Part shown: in pieces, positions 51,861 through 62,719 of the stretch | Position numbering within the stretch: the first letter of the stretch is position 1 | How the letters are laid out: each line of letters begins with the position of its first letter | Assembly: GCA_009746045.1 (NCBI GenBank) | Contig: RPFO01000156.1 | Coordinates: 2,840,452 to 2,904,451 of the forward strand | Length of the DNA: 64,000 nucleotides | From: Mesostigma viride | Lineage: Eukaryota > Streptophyta > Mesostigmatophyceae > Mesostigmatales > Mesostigmataceae | Reading direction: 5' to 3' | The notes under the pieces: model-generated | What the model saw: only the letters and a program-made list of their open reading frames with translations | Databases searched by the model: none | Told to the model about the DNA's origin: nothing | Made by a program: the position numbers and the translations under genes

Positions 51861-52255
51861 TCCAGATGGGTATGTCCTTGGGGCCAGGCCAGGTCAGGAT
51901 GTGCCACCCCGGCTGGCCAAGCCGCTGGGGGCCGGCCAGACCGAGGCCGGTGTCTACCTGACAGGTGCGGGCAAGATGCATGTCCTGAAAATGCTATCCC
52001 ACGCTGTCTAATTAATTAACTAACTAATTAATTAGACTCCAGCTCCCGTTGGGGAGTCACGGAGCACCGATGGATGGATGGGTGCAAACAGTCCTACCGG
52101 TCTAATCTATCGCTGTCTAATGTCGTCTGTTATGCGAGGCATACCCTTATACAAAGACGCTAATGACCTATGTGTGGAAACCCCTACATTCGTGCGCGCA
52201 TAACTGCATGCTACTTGCGTGCATTGCGCTCAAGCTGAATTTTTTTTAAGTAGCT

Positions 52256-52530
52256 CTGATAATATTAAAATGAAATTAAATTATAACATGACTCCGTTGG
52301 GAGATCATGTAGTACGTATTCCCTTGCTTGATGGATGGAGGTGGGCGAAGCCGCGGAACCTAATTAACTAAGCTAACTCTAAGCTAATCTAGAAAATCCT
52401 AATTACTCTGCTCAGCATTTGAAGCGCCCCTTCCTCATGGGGGGGGGGGGCTTGCCCACAGGCGGGCTGGCGTGTGAGCCTGGACCATCGTCTGCCACCT
52501 CTTCTTGTTCTGCATAGCAACCCAAGCAAA
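52256..52530 (-). mobile_element. LINE 3' end, copy 3
   Basis: The minus strand encodes AMQNKKRWQTMVQAHTPARL, then the same 3' UTR (gatctcccaacggagtcatg), ending near 52262 in an ATTTAATTT tail. It is shorter than copy 2 and in the same orientation, about 0.7 kb away. Confidence 0.55.
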
Positions 52531-52554
52531 AGAGATCGAGGGCCGGAGGAAATG

Positions 52555-52650
52555 CATTCATTCATTCATTCATTCATTCATTCATTAATTAATTAATTTA
52601 ATTAATTAATTAATTTAATTAATTAATTAATTTAATTTTAATTAATTAAT
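52555..52650. repeat. (ATTC)n and TTAA-type AT array
   Basis: About seven cattcatt units pass into attaattaattt repeats. Confidence 0.9.
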
Positions 52651-53099
52651 TAGAAACATAACTCCGTTGGGAGTACATATACTCCGTTGGGAGTATATGT
52701 AGCACATAGCCCAGAGAAGGGGCATATCATTGGCCTATATCAGAATATCATTGGCCTATAATACATTCTAAGCTACTTCTTGCAAGGGTGGGAATGTAAA
52801 CGACACTTGCTCTAGGTGCACCAGGGCACCTGCACCCTCATGATCTATCGATCACGCTATGCCCAGCTAAGGGGGAGCATGTCATGTGGGGGAAGATCAT
52901 CATAGCTATATACAAAAGCTAGAGCGTGGCATCTCAGCAGAGAGCAGCTCTCTGCATGGGCACAGCATAACTAAATAAAACTAGGCATCATCTGGAGTGT
53001 GGCACATCATAGGCACACATGTACATGGCTAAATAGTGCGCGTGGCTCAGCGGGTATAGTGCCTAGGTAGGAGGCGTTCATGTACATGGCCACGGTCTA

Positions 53100-54130
53100 T
53101 CTATTCTACACTACTACTGCTGTATTCCCCTAAGCTGGGGCGTCTGGAGTCGCTGGGGCCGCGGGGGTCGTCGCATGCCAGGGCTTGTGGCCGACGTAGA
53201 TGGCCGCCCCCTTCCAGTACACCGGCTGCCCCGCCTTGGTCTGCCGGAGCTGGAGGTAGGTCGGCCATAGCTCCCGTCGCCGTTGTTGCTGCGCCAGGGT
53301 ACGTCAAGTCGTCGTCAAGGGTGAAGTGAGTCTTCTCGAGCCGCTTGCGGCGTCGGAGAAAAGAAATCTTGTCAGCCGGGTTCTTAAAGGTTAGAAGGAG
53401 CGGGGGCGCCCCTGCTTTACCCCGCGCCCGGGGAAGGCGGTGGCCGGTGGGCGACCAGCTCAATCTCACTAGTAAGGCCCATCCGCCCATGCGACTAAGA
53501 ATTTCTCTCTCAAACGCACGTGCAAGCTTCTCGGAATTCTCACCTTCCTCCATGTCGAAGTTCTTGACAATGACGTTGAGGCTGCGCTTGGCGAGCTCGG
53601 CCTCCTCGCGGAGGTCAAGCGTCTGCTGCTGGAGCTGTGCTGCGACGGCGGAGGTGGTGGAGGTGGCATGCTGCTTAAGCATGTCCGCCCAGGTTGGGAT
53701 GGGAGGAGCATCGCCAGCGGCCAGGCCAGCCGGGGCTGGCTTGGCGGCAATGTCCTTCACCGGCCGCCTGGGCGGTGAGGCCTGCGGTGTTCTGCAGGAC
53801 CTCGATAGCGATGGCATTGTCCTTAAGACGCTGGTCGATGTCGCGGAGCTGGGCGGTGATGGAGTCGGTGGAGGCGGAGGGGCCGGGGGGGGGGGGTGGA
53901 GGCGAGGAGGGTGGCGGTGGCGGTGGGGATGGTGGGGAGGCAGGGGAGCTCAGCAGCCAGCGTGCGACTCACAGCTGCCACATCTGCAGCTAGGGGCGTC
54001 ACGTGCTGTGAGAGGGCTTCGTTGAGGTGGAGGAAGTTAACGCCAAGCGCATTGGCGTGTTCCTGATTCGGCATATCTCTGCGATTCCAGCGGCACCGGA
54101 ACGAGTTCATTCCGACAAGTATCAAGAAAG
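53100..54130 (-). pseudogene. LINE ORF1-like protein, copy 2 (broken)
   Basis: The minus strand gives PPIPTWADMLKQHATSTTSA, AAQLQQQTLDLREEAELAKR, SLNVIVKNFDMEEGENSEKL, ARAFEREILSRMG, then GAPPLLLTFKNPADKISFLR and HFTLDDDLT. This is more intact than copy 1, but an extra base near 53300 shifts the frame after DDLT. Order and motifs match L1-type ORF1 (coiled coil, RRM-like core, C-terminal domain). An RNA-binding role in retrotransposition is expected from the family. Confidence 0.6.
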
Positions 54131-54239
54131 TTATGGCGTTCCGACTTCCCGGTCGCGCGCGAGCGCGAGCCGGCTGTTCTTCTAAGTCGGACGTGAATAT
54201 TTGCCGACGACATATGGGGTCGACAGTAATTCCTGGGCT

Positions 54240-54520
54240 GACAGGAATTAGGTGCTGAACCTACGACGGTATTGGATTAATACGTCGTACGCAGGAAATA
54301 GGAACCTTAACCTGTGGTCTGTTGGTACCGCAGGTTTAGTCCTGGACTTTCTAGGTGCAGATGCAATAGTCACTGTGGACTGTGCTCTGTGGTCACTGTA
54401 CCTGTATGGCAGACCTACTGTATAGGAACTGGGCGCTGTACAGGTAGTGAATACTGTACCGGGAGTGTTATTACTGAGCACGCCTTCTAGGCTGCTCAGG
54501 ACTAGCAAGCACAGTGCACA
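54240..54520. repeat. Diverged direct repeats upstream of ORF 54826
   Basis: cctgtggtctgttggtaccg, ctgtggtcactgtacctgta and related ggaac and tgtaccggg motifs recur at irregular spacing. No coding signal is present. Confidence 0.4.
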
Positions 54521-54532
54521 AGTATATAAAGA
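54521..54532 (+). promoter_or_regulatory. Possible TATA box
   Basis: agtatataaaga lies about 300 bp upstream of the ORF at 54826, in unique sequence. The match to TATAAA is good; the distance would require a long leader. Confidence 0.3.
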
Positions 54533-54825
54533 ATAGGCCAGTGCCAATTGGGCATCTCTTGCGAGCCCGCCTCACGTGTGTTGCCTTGACTTGGCAAACT
54601 CGTGTACAAGCCTCAAGTGTGTGAGCGCTGTAACATTATCCAATTTTAACAAAGCTCCGTTTCCAACCATATTCACACATTGCTGCATTGCAACCATATC
54701 CTTATACATTGCGTTTTATAAAAACGTTAACTCAAATTACAAGCAGTCTCGACGGAACGGCCAGGAGGGTCGTTGCTGTTTGCTGCGTGCAGCGTTGACG
54801 ACGCGAGAAGCTCGTCAGATGTCGA

Positions 54826-55752
54826 ATGGTGCAGGAAGAACAACGGCAGCAGAATTTCCGGTTTCCTCGGCAGTCTGCTGGTGGTTCCATTTCGCCTGAA
54901 TTGCGTCGTGTGGTTCGAGATTTATCTTTATTGCTTGCAGATCGTCCACCTGTTAATCGCAACTTTGTGCAATTCGTCGACGACCAGGTCGAGGATTGGG
55001 AGCGCATTCTGCAGCACGTCCGAACCATCGTCATTCCGGAGCACCGGAGCGTCGACGACATCGAGCAAGAGCTGCACGGTTTGGTCGGGATCCAGACTGT
55101 GATTACAGCCTTAGCTGAGCGGGTGCGTGCGGAGTTGGCGGCCAGGCGAGGTGAAGCTGCGGAGCCAGCTGGTGCGGTGCGACACGAGTTCGTGCAGGCA
55201 GCAGCGGGTGCGGGTGCACAACGTACGTTCGCAGGCGTAATCGGCGACGAGGGTGTTGCAGCGGGACCAGTTCGACGTGAGCGACGCGGGGCGGAGCGCT
55301 ACAGGCGGCTGGCAGAGGTCGAGGCGGCTGCGGAAGCCATCACCGGAGGTCAGCGTGCGGCACGAGTCGGCAGGATTCCGGAGCGAGGAAGGGTTCCTTT
55401 TCAGGAACTGCCCCAACCTCTTCGCGTTCGTGTGACGCGTTGGGAGGAGTTCGCCCCTCTGGGTTACGACAGTGACCTTGAGGTGGGAGCTGTGGGGGTC
55501 GCTGGTCTAGTAGGCGACGAGGAGCTTGGCGACCGCAAAGTGCCAAGATACAATCCGCGGGGTGTTAACGACGGGTTGTCACCTGTCTACTACACTAACG
55601 GTGACGACGCTGTCATCGCGGGCCAACAGCGGGCCGACGACGGCGCAGCAGGTAGCAGGGTGCCAGAGCTTATCGTTGTGAGCGACAGCGACAGTGACAG
55701 CGACAAGGAGAACCAGGAAGCGCCCGCGGGTGACCGTGGTGGTCTTGACTGA
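54826..55752 (+). CDS. Unknown acidic/coiled ORF with a SUMO-interaction-like motif
   Basis: A 308-codon single-exon frame starting ATGGTGCAGGAAGAAC encodes an Arg/Glu/Ala-rich protein. About residues 25-110 (RRVVRDLSLLLADRPPVNRN, EDWERILQHVRTIVIPE) look helical. The C-terminus reads ELIVVSDSDSDSDKENQ, a hydrophobic core followed by acidic serines, as in SUMO-interacting motifs. Codon use is GC-rich, like the host genes and the piggyBac ORF. No domain family is recognised. It lies between a LINE ORF1 copy and piggyBac, so it may be a transposon-encoded or host orphan gene. Confidence 0.5.
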   Translation: MVQEEQRQQNFRFPRQSAGGSISPELRRVVRDLSLLLADRPPVNRNFVQFVDDQVEDWERILQHVRTIVIPEHRSVDDIEQELHGLVGIQTVITALAERVRAELAARRGEAAEPAGAVRHEFVQAAAGAGAQRTFAGVIGDEGVAAGPVRRERRGAERYRRLAEVEAAAEAITGGQRAARVGRIPERGRVPFQELPQPLRVRVTRWEEFAPLGYDSDLEVGAVGVAGLVGDEELGDRKVPRYNPRGVNDGLSPVYYTNGDDAVIAGQQRADDGAAGSRVPELIVVSDSDSDSDKENQEAPAGDRGGLD

Positions 55753-56443
55753 GTGGTAACACTTGTCATTTTCCTTTCGAGGGGTTGCGCTGGATTAAGA
55801 CAAATTGCGGTAGGCATCAGAAGTTTCTTAAATGACAAGTTGATAAACATGTTTTTTTTAACCAGGGGCATTGGCAAATAAGGTATGGAATGGTTTTCAC
55901 CATGTAACTGTATCGGCAGTGGCAATTTACCGTAAAAATACCGTGTTTCAGTACCAAACGCTATAAACGTTGTCACCACTCGGTGATGACACAATATTCC
56001 CAAGGTATTATACAACATGATACGGTATTCCCCAGGTATTATACAACAAGAATGGATCCACGGTGTGCCATTGTGTGGTCGAACACTATCTCATACGTGT
56101 GGTGTTGTCAATTCCGTGGCAGCGACCCTTAACCCTTAAACTGTACTGAGTCCGTTTTCGTGGCGCCAGTTGAACTGGCGCCACTCTAACGGACTGAGTT
56201 TGTGCGCCTTGCAGGCGCCGCGCCAAAAATAATTTAACGGTCAAACCTGGGGGAATCGAAAGATCTAGATCTCAGCTTTCCGTAGAGCACTTCAGACCGT
56301 ACTTTGGACACTTGGCCAGGGAGTACTGATCTGGCAAACCCAGGGGGGTACCCTGGTCCTGGGGTACTTTCGGCGGGAAAAAAATCTGCGTTTTTTGCAA
56401 AAAGACGTGCACGACGACGAAACGACGTTTGACCTCGACAGAC

Positions 56444-58829
56444 ATGGCGTCGCCTACTGGCCAGCTGCTGGCCACATTTCGACTGAAACTTGGAATCAAG
56501 GTGGCATTGCCTCCGGCCTACTTCGGGGAGGCATGGGCAGTGCAGGAATTCGGTGTAAATCATGCGCGCCACCGCGTAGACGGCAGGGTAGCGGAGTTGG
56601 TACGCGGCCAACATGCAGCATGGTGCAAGTTTCCCGGCGATCCATTAAGGTATAAGTTGACGAAAGACGAGATTTTTAAGTGGCAGAAGATAGGAGATGT
56701 CTCTAGGCCTGCGGAGGATGAGGTGGAGGAGGGAGGGGATGCAGGCGACGATGGGCAGGGGGCTGGGAGCGCAGATGACGACTCAGATGCCCCGGAGTCT
56801 TCATCGGAGCCCGACAGCGATGACGAGCAGGATAGCGAGGATATTTCCTCCTCCCCGCCCAAGAAACGTGCCAAGCGTCGTGCAGGCAACCCGAGGAAGA
56901 CTCCTGCCATCGCGCCTGCTGCAAGGAGGCGTCTGCAGCGGCTGCCCCCTCCGGATCAGCCCGACTCCGAGCCCAGCGACTCTTCTGATGACGACGACAT
57001 CGTTCCCGAGCTTGTGGACAGCGATGCTGAGTCGGAAGATGCGGGGGATGATGCTCCGGATGGTGGCGACGATGGCGGGGATGAGTGGGTGTTCGGCACT
57101 GGCAAGCCGGATCCTGCAGAGCTGCCCCGAGTTCCGCATGGTGCGCCGTTTGACCGTGAGCGCACGGCGATGTATCAGAACATCCCCGGTGTTCCGTGTT
57201 CCTCACAGGTTTTCTCCTCTCGACTTGTTCCTGCTGTTTTGGCAGCCTGCCCTCGTGCTGGAGCGGATTGTGACCGAGACAAACCGCTATGCCGAGGAGA
57301 AGCAGCGCTCGGCATCTGCTGGGGCACGGGAGTGGTCGCCTCTTTCCATGAACGAGCTGGGCAAGTGGCTTGGCATCCTCCTGACCATGTCACTCGTGGG
57401 CATGCCTGCCCGGGAGGATTATTTTTCTGGCCAGCCACTTGGTGCTGCTCATGCTGCCAACCTGCAGAACGTGATGCCCTTGCGCCGCTTCCAGCAGATT
57501 ACACGCTTCTTGCACTTCCAGGACTCTGCCCAGCGCCCTGCCAACACGCAGACACGCGAGTGGCGACTGTGGCAGTTCTTGTGGCTGGAGGACATCTTGA
57601 ACAAGGCATACAAGAGGTACTTCATCCCGGGCAGCGCGGCCGCCATCGACGAGAGAAGCATCGCGTCCAGGCACAAGTTGTGCCCGATCAGGTGCTTCAA
57701 CCCAAGCAAGCCTGCCCCCTTCCACGTGAAGCAGTATTGCCTGAACGACTGGCCCACCGGCTACCTCTACCATGCTAACACGTACGACAAGCTGCCCCAG
57801 GTCAACCACACCTTCCACGTGGTGAGTGAGCTCGCCAGCACGCTGCCACACGGGGTCCACATGGCCATGGACCGGTTCTACACCGGGCGTGAGGTGATTG
57901 AGACATGCCACCGCATGGGCCACCGCGTGGTGGGCACAGTGCTCCCCAACCGCCGTGGCATCCCCGTCGCCCAGGTCAAGGCCCGCATGCCCCGCAGGCC
58001 AGCCCAGGGGGACTACGCATGGGCTGTCAACAAGGATGGGCTGACCCTGTGCGCCTGGCAGGACCGCAAGCTCGTGTGGGTGCTGGGCAAGGGCATCCCC
58101 TTGGAGGAGGCGATGGTCAGCCGCCACGGTGGCCGTGACCAGCGCGTGATGGTGACTGCCCCGTCCCTCATCCCCGCGTATTGGAGCTGCTACAAGGCGG
58201 TCGACAAGTTTGACCAGCTGGCCAGCAATTACGACCTGCAGAAGGCCCTCGTCTCCCGGGTGTGGTGGCACCGGGCCGCCACAGGGCACCTGGCCAACTC
58301 AGTCGTCAACGCCTACATCCTGCAGACTCTCACCCGCGCCAACCGCCCCGACTGCCTCTCCCACGTGGGGTTCCTCAGCTTGCTCGCACAGCAGCTAGTG
58401 AACAACCAGTGGCATGGCGCCCGGCTGGACATGGATCGCATCCTGGGGGACCACCAGCCTGGGCTGGACAGGCGGTTCAGCGGCACCCACCTCAGGCCCG
58501 AGCGCATTCCGTGGACGGAGTCGGCGCAGTGCGTGGTGTGCGCCACGATCCCCGAGCGCAAGCGCACCAACTTCTGGTGCAAGGACTGCAACCAGGCACT
58601 GTGTACGGGCACGTGCTGGAACGTGTTCCACGCAGGGCCAGTGGCTGGCCTCGACGACGACGACCGCCGCCAGCGTGCCATGCAGCCCCTGTCAGCCCGC
58701 AGCCCGGCTGGCCGCGCGTGGGCTGAGGCCAATGGCCGCACGACCCGCACGCTGGCAGCTGGCACCCAGCTGACAGGGCCTCGTAGTAGGAGGCAGTACC
58801 TGCGCACCCAGAGGCGCAATCCGGCGTAG
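56444..58829 (+). pseudogene. piggyBac transposase with one frame change
   Basis: The N-terminal part from ATG 56444 is a long acidic region (SDSSDDDDIVPELVDSDAES). At about 57180-57215 the frame must change by one base. It then continues as FSPLDLFLLFW, NELGKWLGILLTMSLV, AAIDERSIASRHKL, HMAMDRFYTG and KAVDKFDQLASNY, which hold the three catalytic aspartates of the DDE_Tnp_1_7 family. It ends in a cysteine-rich finger CVVCATI...FWCKDCNQALCTGTC. The frame change is either a small mutation or an unrecognised short intron (a cctcacag acceptor-like site is there). Family role: TTAA-specific cut-and-paste transposition. Confidence 0.85.
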
Positions 58830-59410
58830 TTTGGCATATATAGCCAGGTAGCCTTGACAGTTAGCTACACCCTTGGCTAGTCATGCGCTACCACGCGCGC
58901 TAGTGCCATTTTGGCCCCTTGTGGCATGTTGGCATGTGTTATATGGCATGGTCTCTTGTTTTATCACCTGGGTATGGTGCATTATGCCCATTTGGGCATC
59001 CCTTGATGTTTTATGCCAACTGGAATAAAGTTTTGTGTTGTTAAGCTACCATTTATACCCCTGCCAGCTGGCACCGTTATAACGGTGCCAGCTGGCTTCG
59101 GCCATTTGGTAGCTAGCGTTCACAGTTTTGTGACATGTCATGTTGCCAATGCATTTTGGGCATGCCTGTGAATATATTTAACTCCTCTCAAAGGGCCAGG
59201 GCCAGCAGATTTGAAGAAATGGTCCATCATGCATTAATTATATGTGTCTCGAACCCCGTGGGCAGTGTACCCCCCTGAGGGGGGTGCTATTTTGAGCAGG
59301 TGTAGGGCATGGATATGTGACCAACCAAATTTCCTAAACATTATTTGATATAAAAGCATGCTTGGTTCCAAGGGTGGGCCAGAAAATGTTATTTGGCTAG
59401 TTACTCTCAG
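58830..59410. other. piggyBac 3' region
   Basis: Non-coding sequence contains the inverted repeat ccagctggcaccgttat then aacggtgccagctgg at 59067-59096 and a ggcatg-rich stretch at 58910-59000. Confidence 0.5.
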
Positions 59411-59801
59411 GCGCACAAAGATACCCAAACTCAGTCCGTTCTCGTGGTTCCAGTTATGACGGCATCAATGTGCGACGTTACCTGCGGGGCTTGGAACCCA
59501 GGCATCTCTGAACAATTTTTTACTAGATAATAAACATGCACCAGCAAGAAGTTGGGCAGGCCAGTGAATACCAGCTATGGCTGCATAGACAGTATGAGAA
59601 GAAGCAGCTTACGGAATGTGGCTGAATGGAAAAGGAGCAACCTCGAATGGAAAAGGAGCGACCTCGATCCGACCAGTCGTTAAGAAGTTATGACGACAGC
59701 AATGTCGGCAGGCCACAGTGTCATTAAGTTAGTCGTTTCCTATAGAACCTTCTAGAAGATATATTGCGACAGCCATGCTGAGTCAGAGAGTCTAGAGCCT
59801 T

Positions 59802-60197
59802 CTATATTGCGTCAATATATACCTGCTGAGTCAGATTGCGCTTTGCGCTATCAATCATGATATTTCTATGCAATATAAACGCGCGATGGCCTCTGGCCGG
59901 GCCACAGCCATCTTTACTAACGCAAACACTCACCTGTTTCACCTCAACGCAAGAGGCACTTTCCAAAAGTGCGCTGAGCATGCACCGGCCCCCCAACAAT
60001 TGGCTCGATTCCTCGAAACAAGCGGCTGCATGGAGCACAGAAGCGCCATCACCGGAACCAGCTACAAAAAATTGCCCGCTATGAAGCCTCAGCCTTGCAA
60101 CCCCACGTTTCTTCATCCAATACCCATTCCAGCGTCGAATATTAAGTGTAAAGCATGCAATGTTAGCCGCCACGTATTGCTGGCTTAGCTGCACCAT
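59802..60197 (-). other. Open frame of uncertain status
   Basis: A 131-codon minus-strand frame contains GQFFVAGSGDGASVLHAAAC. It overlaps a 106-codon plus frame, and neither shows a known domain. I cannot tell whether either is real. Confidence 0.15.
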
Positions 60198-60439
60198 GAA
60201 TCGGCCGCGGATGCCACCTATTTCCCCCTCGCGGGGCCGGGCGTGGAAATGGCAAAGGCATAGAGTTACTATCCCGCAGCCCTACCGCGAGGGAGATTTT
60301 TTTAAAAACTCAATGATATGCTAAAAATTAGCTCGAGCATTGATTAGTAACTCGTTGATTCCCCGACAATAATTTGGCCAGCCATAGCTCGGTAGGATGT
60401 CTGGCAATTACTGCGGTCGTGCTGCGTGCATAGCACCTC

Positions 60440-60990
60440 AGGCAGCCTTGTGTGGAATCGCCTGGCCATACCTTGTGTGGAATCGCCTGCATGGCAGCGC
60501 ATTCTAACCGTAGAGACTTGTTTCGAGTACCGGCGGGTGAAACTCTGGTGCCAGATACTCTGGGCCATACCACCTATACCTTGTGTGGAATCGCCTGGCA
60601 TCGCATTCTAACCGTAGATACTTGTTTCGAGTACCGGCGAGTGAAACTCCGGTGCCAGATACTCTGGGCCGTACCTTGTGTGGAATCGCCTTGGCATCGC
60701 ATTCTAACCGTAGATACTTTTTTCGAGTACCGGCGAGTGAAACTCCGGTGCCAGATCCTCTGGGCCATACCTTGTGTGGAATCGCCTTGGCATCGCATTC
60801 TAACCTAGATAGTTGTTTCGAGTACCGGCGAGTGAAACTCCAGTGCCAGATACTCTGGGCCATACCTTGTGTGGAATCGCCTTGGCATCGCATTCTAACC
60901 GTAGATACTTTTTTCGAGTACCGGCGAGTGAAACTCCGGTGCCAGATACTCGGGGCCATACCTTGTTTTAGAATGTGGAATCGCCTGGCA
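60440..60990. repeat. ~93-105-bp tandem repeat (ccttgtgtggaatcgcc)
   Basis: Five full units and a partial sixth share ccttgtgtggaatcgcct, gcattctaaccgtaga, ttcgagtaccggcg(a/g)gtg, then aaactccggtgccagatact. The last partial unit merges into unique sequence at about 61000. Long frames on both strands are by-products. Confidence 0.9.
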
Positions 60991-61171
60991 TCGCCTTCCA
61001 AGATACGCCAGGTCCCGCTTGAATTTTTGCCAGCGACCTCTGGGATTGTTGGCAGCGCAATGCCGAGAACTGACGATGGCGGATGACTATGTTGGATTTT
61101 AGTGGCTGGATGCATGAAAAATGTCGGGAGTTTCAACATAATGATAGGGGTTAACGATATAATTTATGTTA

Positions 61172-61347
61172 TGCAGGAGATTCCTGTCGACAGTGGGCAT
61201 TGGAAAAAAAAAGGATGATGCCAAGAAAGAGGACCTTTTGTTTGGGCGGAGCTAACCACCCGTGCCTCAAAAATTGCGGCAAGCAGGTGCATGGTTTCTG
61301 CACCGGAATGTTTCAAGAGCCGGATGCGGAAGAGGGAACGCGGGATG
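61172..61347 (+). pseudogene. Cys/His zinc-binding ORF fragment broken by the foldback element
   Basis: After a tatgcag acceptor-like site at 61171, the plus strand carries KRTFCLGGANHPCLKNCGKQ followed by VHGFCTGMFQEPDAEE. The Cys/His spacing suggests a small zinc finger. The frame is interrupted at GGATG (61343-61347), the likely target duplication of the foldback element. The parent protein is not recognised. Confidence 0.4.
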
Positions 61348-61479
61348 AGTTATATACAACGATTCCTGCCGGAATCGACACTAAGCGCTTAGTATCGATT
61401 CCGTCAGGAATCGTTGTATATAACTAAAACTTTTGCTTGCGCCGGCAAGGCTAAGGCCGATACTAGTCGGGTCATCGAA

Positions 61480-61580
61480 TTGGCTATTCGATTATCGAAG
61501 TTGCCTATTATTCGACCATCGAACTTTCCTATTCGATTATCGAATTTTCCTTATTCGATTGTCGAAATTTCCTATTCGAC
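61480..61580. repeat. attcgattatcgaa iterons in the foldback element
   Basis: Four to five copies of a palindromic cgattatcgaa-type motif spaced 21-24 bp, each followed by (a/t)ttcctatt. The mirror set is at 62463-62562. The layout resembles protein-binding iterons. Confidence 0.75.
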
Positions 61581-62107
61581 GGGGGGTCAGAGGCCAGCGG
61601 CCTATCATACTCGGTGCCCAGCGAGCCACCGAACTAGGCCTAGTCGATTATAGCGAGACATCGCGTGGAACTTAGCCGATTTCGGGGACTTAGCCGATTT
61701 TCGGAGCGACGTCGAACAACACAGATGATTAGCCGGTTGAGCACATCATATCAGTCGAATAGCTAGCGCTGGTACTCCGCCTAGTAAGCGGAGAGCACTT
61801 GCCTATTTCGATTGACATATTAGGCCGAACGATTAGCGTCCGCAACGTTATTCGCATTACTAGGCGAAAAATCCACCCCCGGAACGATCCTAGCGGGATT
61901 CGAACCCGGGATGCCGGCGTGTCGCAACAGTCTTAGTTATATTATACAACGATTCCTGACGGAATCGATACTAAGCGCTTAGTATCGAATCCGCAAGGAA
62001 TCGTTGTATATAACTAAAACTTTTGCTGTCTTAGTTATATACAACGATTCCTGACGGAATCGATACTAAGCGCTTAGTGTCGATCCCGTAAGGAATCGAT
62101 GTATATA

Positions 62108-62165
62108 ACTAAGACTGTTGCGACACGCCGGCATCCCGGGTTCGAATCCCGCTAGGATCGTTCCG
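62108..62165 (+). other. tRNA 3'-half-like sequence in the foldback arm
   Basis: cccgggttcgaatcccgcta has a T-loop GGTTCGAATCC and a four-pair T stem. The inverted copy is at 61889-61935. No D arm, anticodon arm or acceptor partner is found, so it is not a tRNA gene. Confidence 0.5.
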
Positions 62166-62719
62166 GGGGTGGATTTTTCGCCTAGTAATGCGAATAACGT
62201 TGCGGACGCTAATCGTTCGGCCTAATATGTCAATCGAAATAGGCAAGTGCTCTCCGCTTACTAGGCGGAGTACCAGCGCTAGCTATTCGACTGATATGAT
62301 GTGCTCAACCGGCTAATCATCTGTGTTGTTCGACGTCGCTCCGAAAATCGGCTAAGTCCCCGAAATCGGCTAAGTTCCACGCGATGTCTCGCTATAATCG
62401 ACTAGGCCTAGTTCGGTGGCTCGCTGGGCACCGAGTATGATAGGCCGCTGGCCTCTGACCCCCCGTCGAATAGGAAATTTCGACAATCGAATAAGGAAAA
62501 TTCGATAATCGAATAGGAAAGTTCGATGGTCGAATAGGCAACTTCGATAATCGAATAGCCAATTCGATGACCCGACTAGTATCGGCCTTAGCCTTGCCGG
62601 CGCAAGCAAAAGTTTTAGTTATATACAACGATTCCTGCCGGAATCGACACTAAGCGCTTAGTATCGATTCCGTCAGGAATCGTTGTATATAACTGGATGG
62701 ACTTGCCTGGAGTGTGGTG

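Larger units (their letters stand above)
56133..59475 (+). mobile_element. piggyBac-type transposon
   Basis: The left end follows TTAA at 56129: CCCTTAAACTGTACTGAGTC, then a near-palindrome built from ggcgccagttgaactggcgcc flanked by agtccgtt and aacggact. The right subterminal region (ggcgcacaaagataccc then aaactcagtccgttctcgtg, 59410-59445) matches the reverse complement of the left aacggactgagtttgtgcgcc (56192-56212). The exact right end and its TTAA were not found, so the right coordinate is approximate. An AATAAA at 59024 follows the transposase. Confidence 0.7.
61348..62694. mobile_element. Palindromic foldback element with nested 78-bp palindromes
   Basis: The 1347-bp element is flanked by GGATG on both sides (61343-61347, 62695-62699). 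Each end is a 78-bp near-perfect palindrome starting agttatatacaacgattcct and centred on ctaagcgcttag. Inside are two ~510-bp inverted arms (61426-61936 and 62105-62616) that match base for base except for a few indels. Two more copies of the palindrome (about 61936-62027 and 62036-62113) lie in the centre. Each arm holds four to five attcgattatcgaa iterons and a tRNA-like B box. No transposase is encoded, so it is presumably non-autonomous. Confidence 0.85.

Noticed and set aside
57390-58289. 299-codon minus-strand ORF over piggyBac
   Set aside because: It is a shadow of the GC-rich transposase on the plus strand, which has the catalytic motifs.
60504-61139. 211-codon minus-strand frame
   Set aside because: Mostly the translated ~95-bp tandem repeat; no domain is seen and the opposite strand is equally open.
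62108-62165. tRNA gene in the foldback arm
   Set aside because: Only a T-arm-like hairpin is present. There is no acceptor, D or anticodon arm, and the segment is duplicated in inverted form inside a mobile element.
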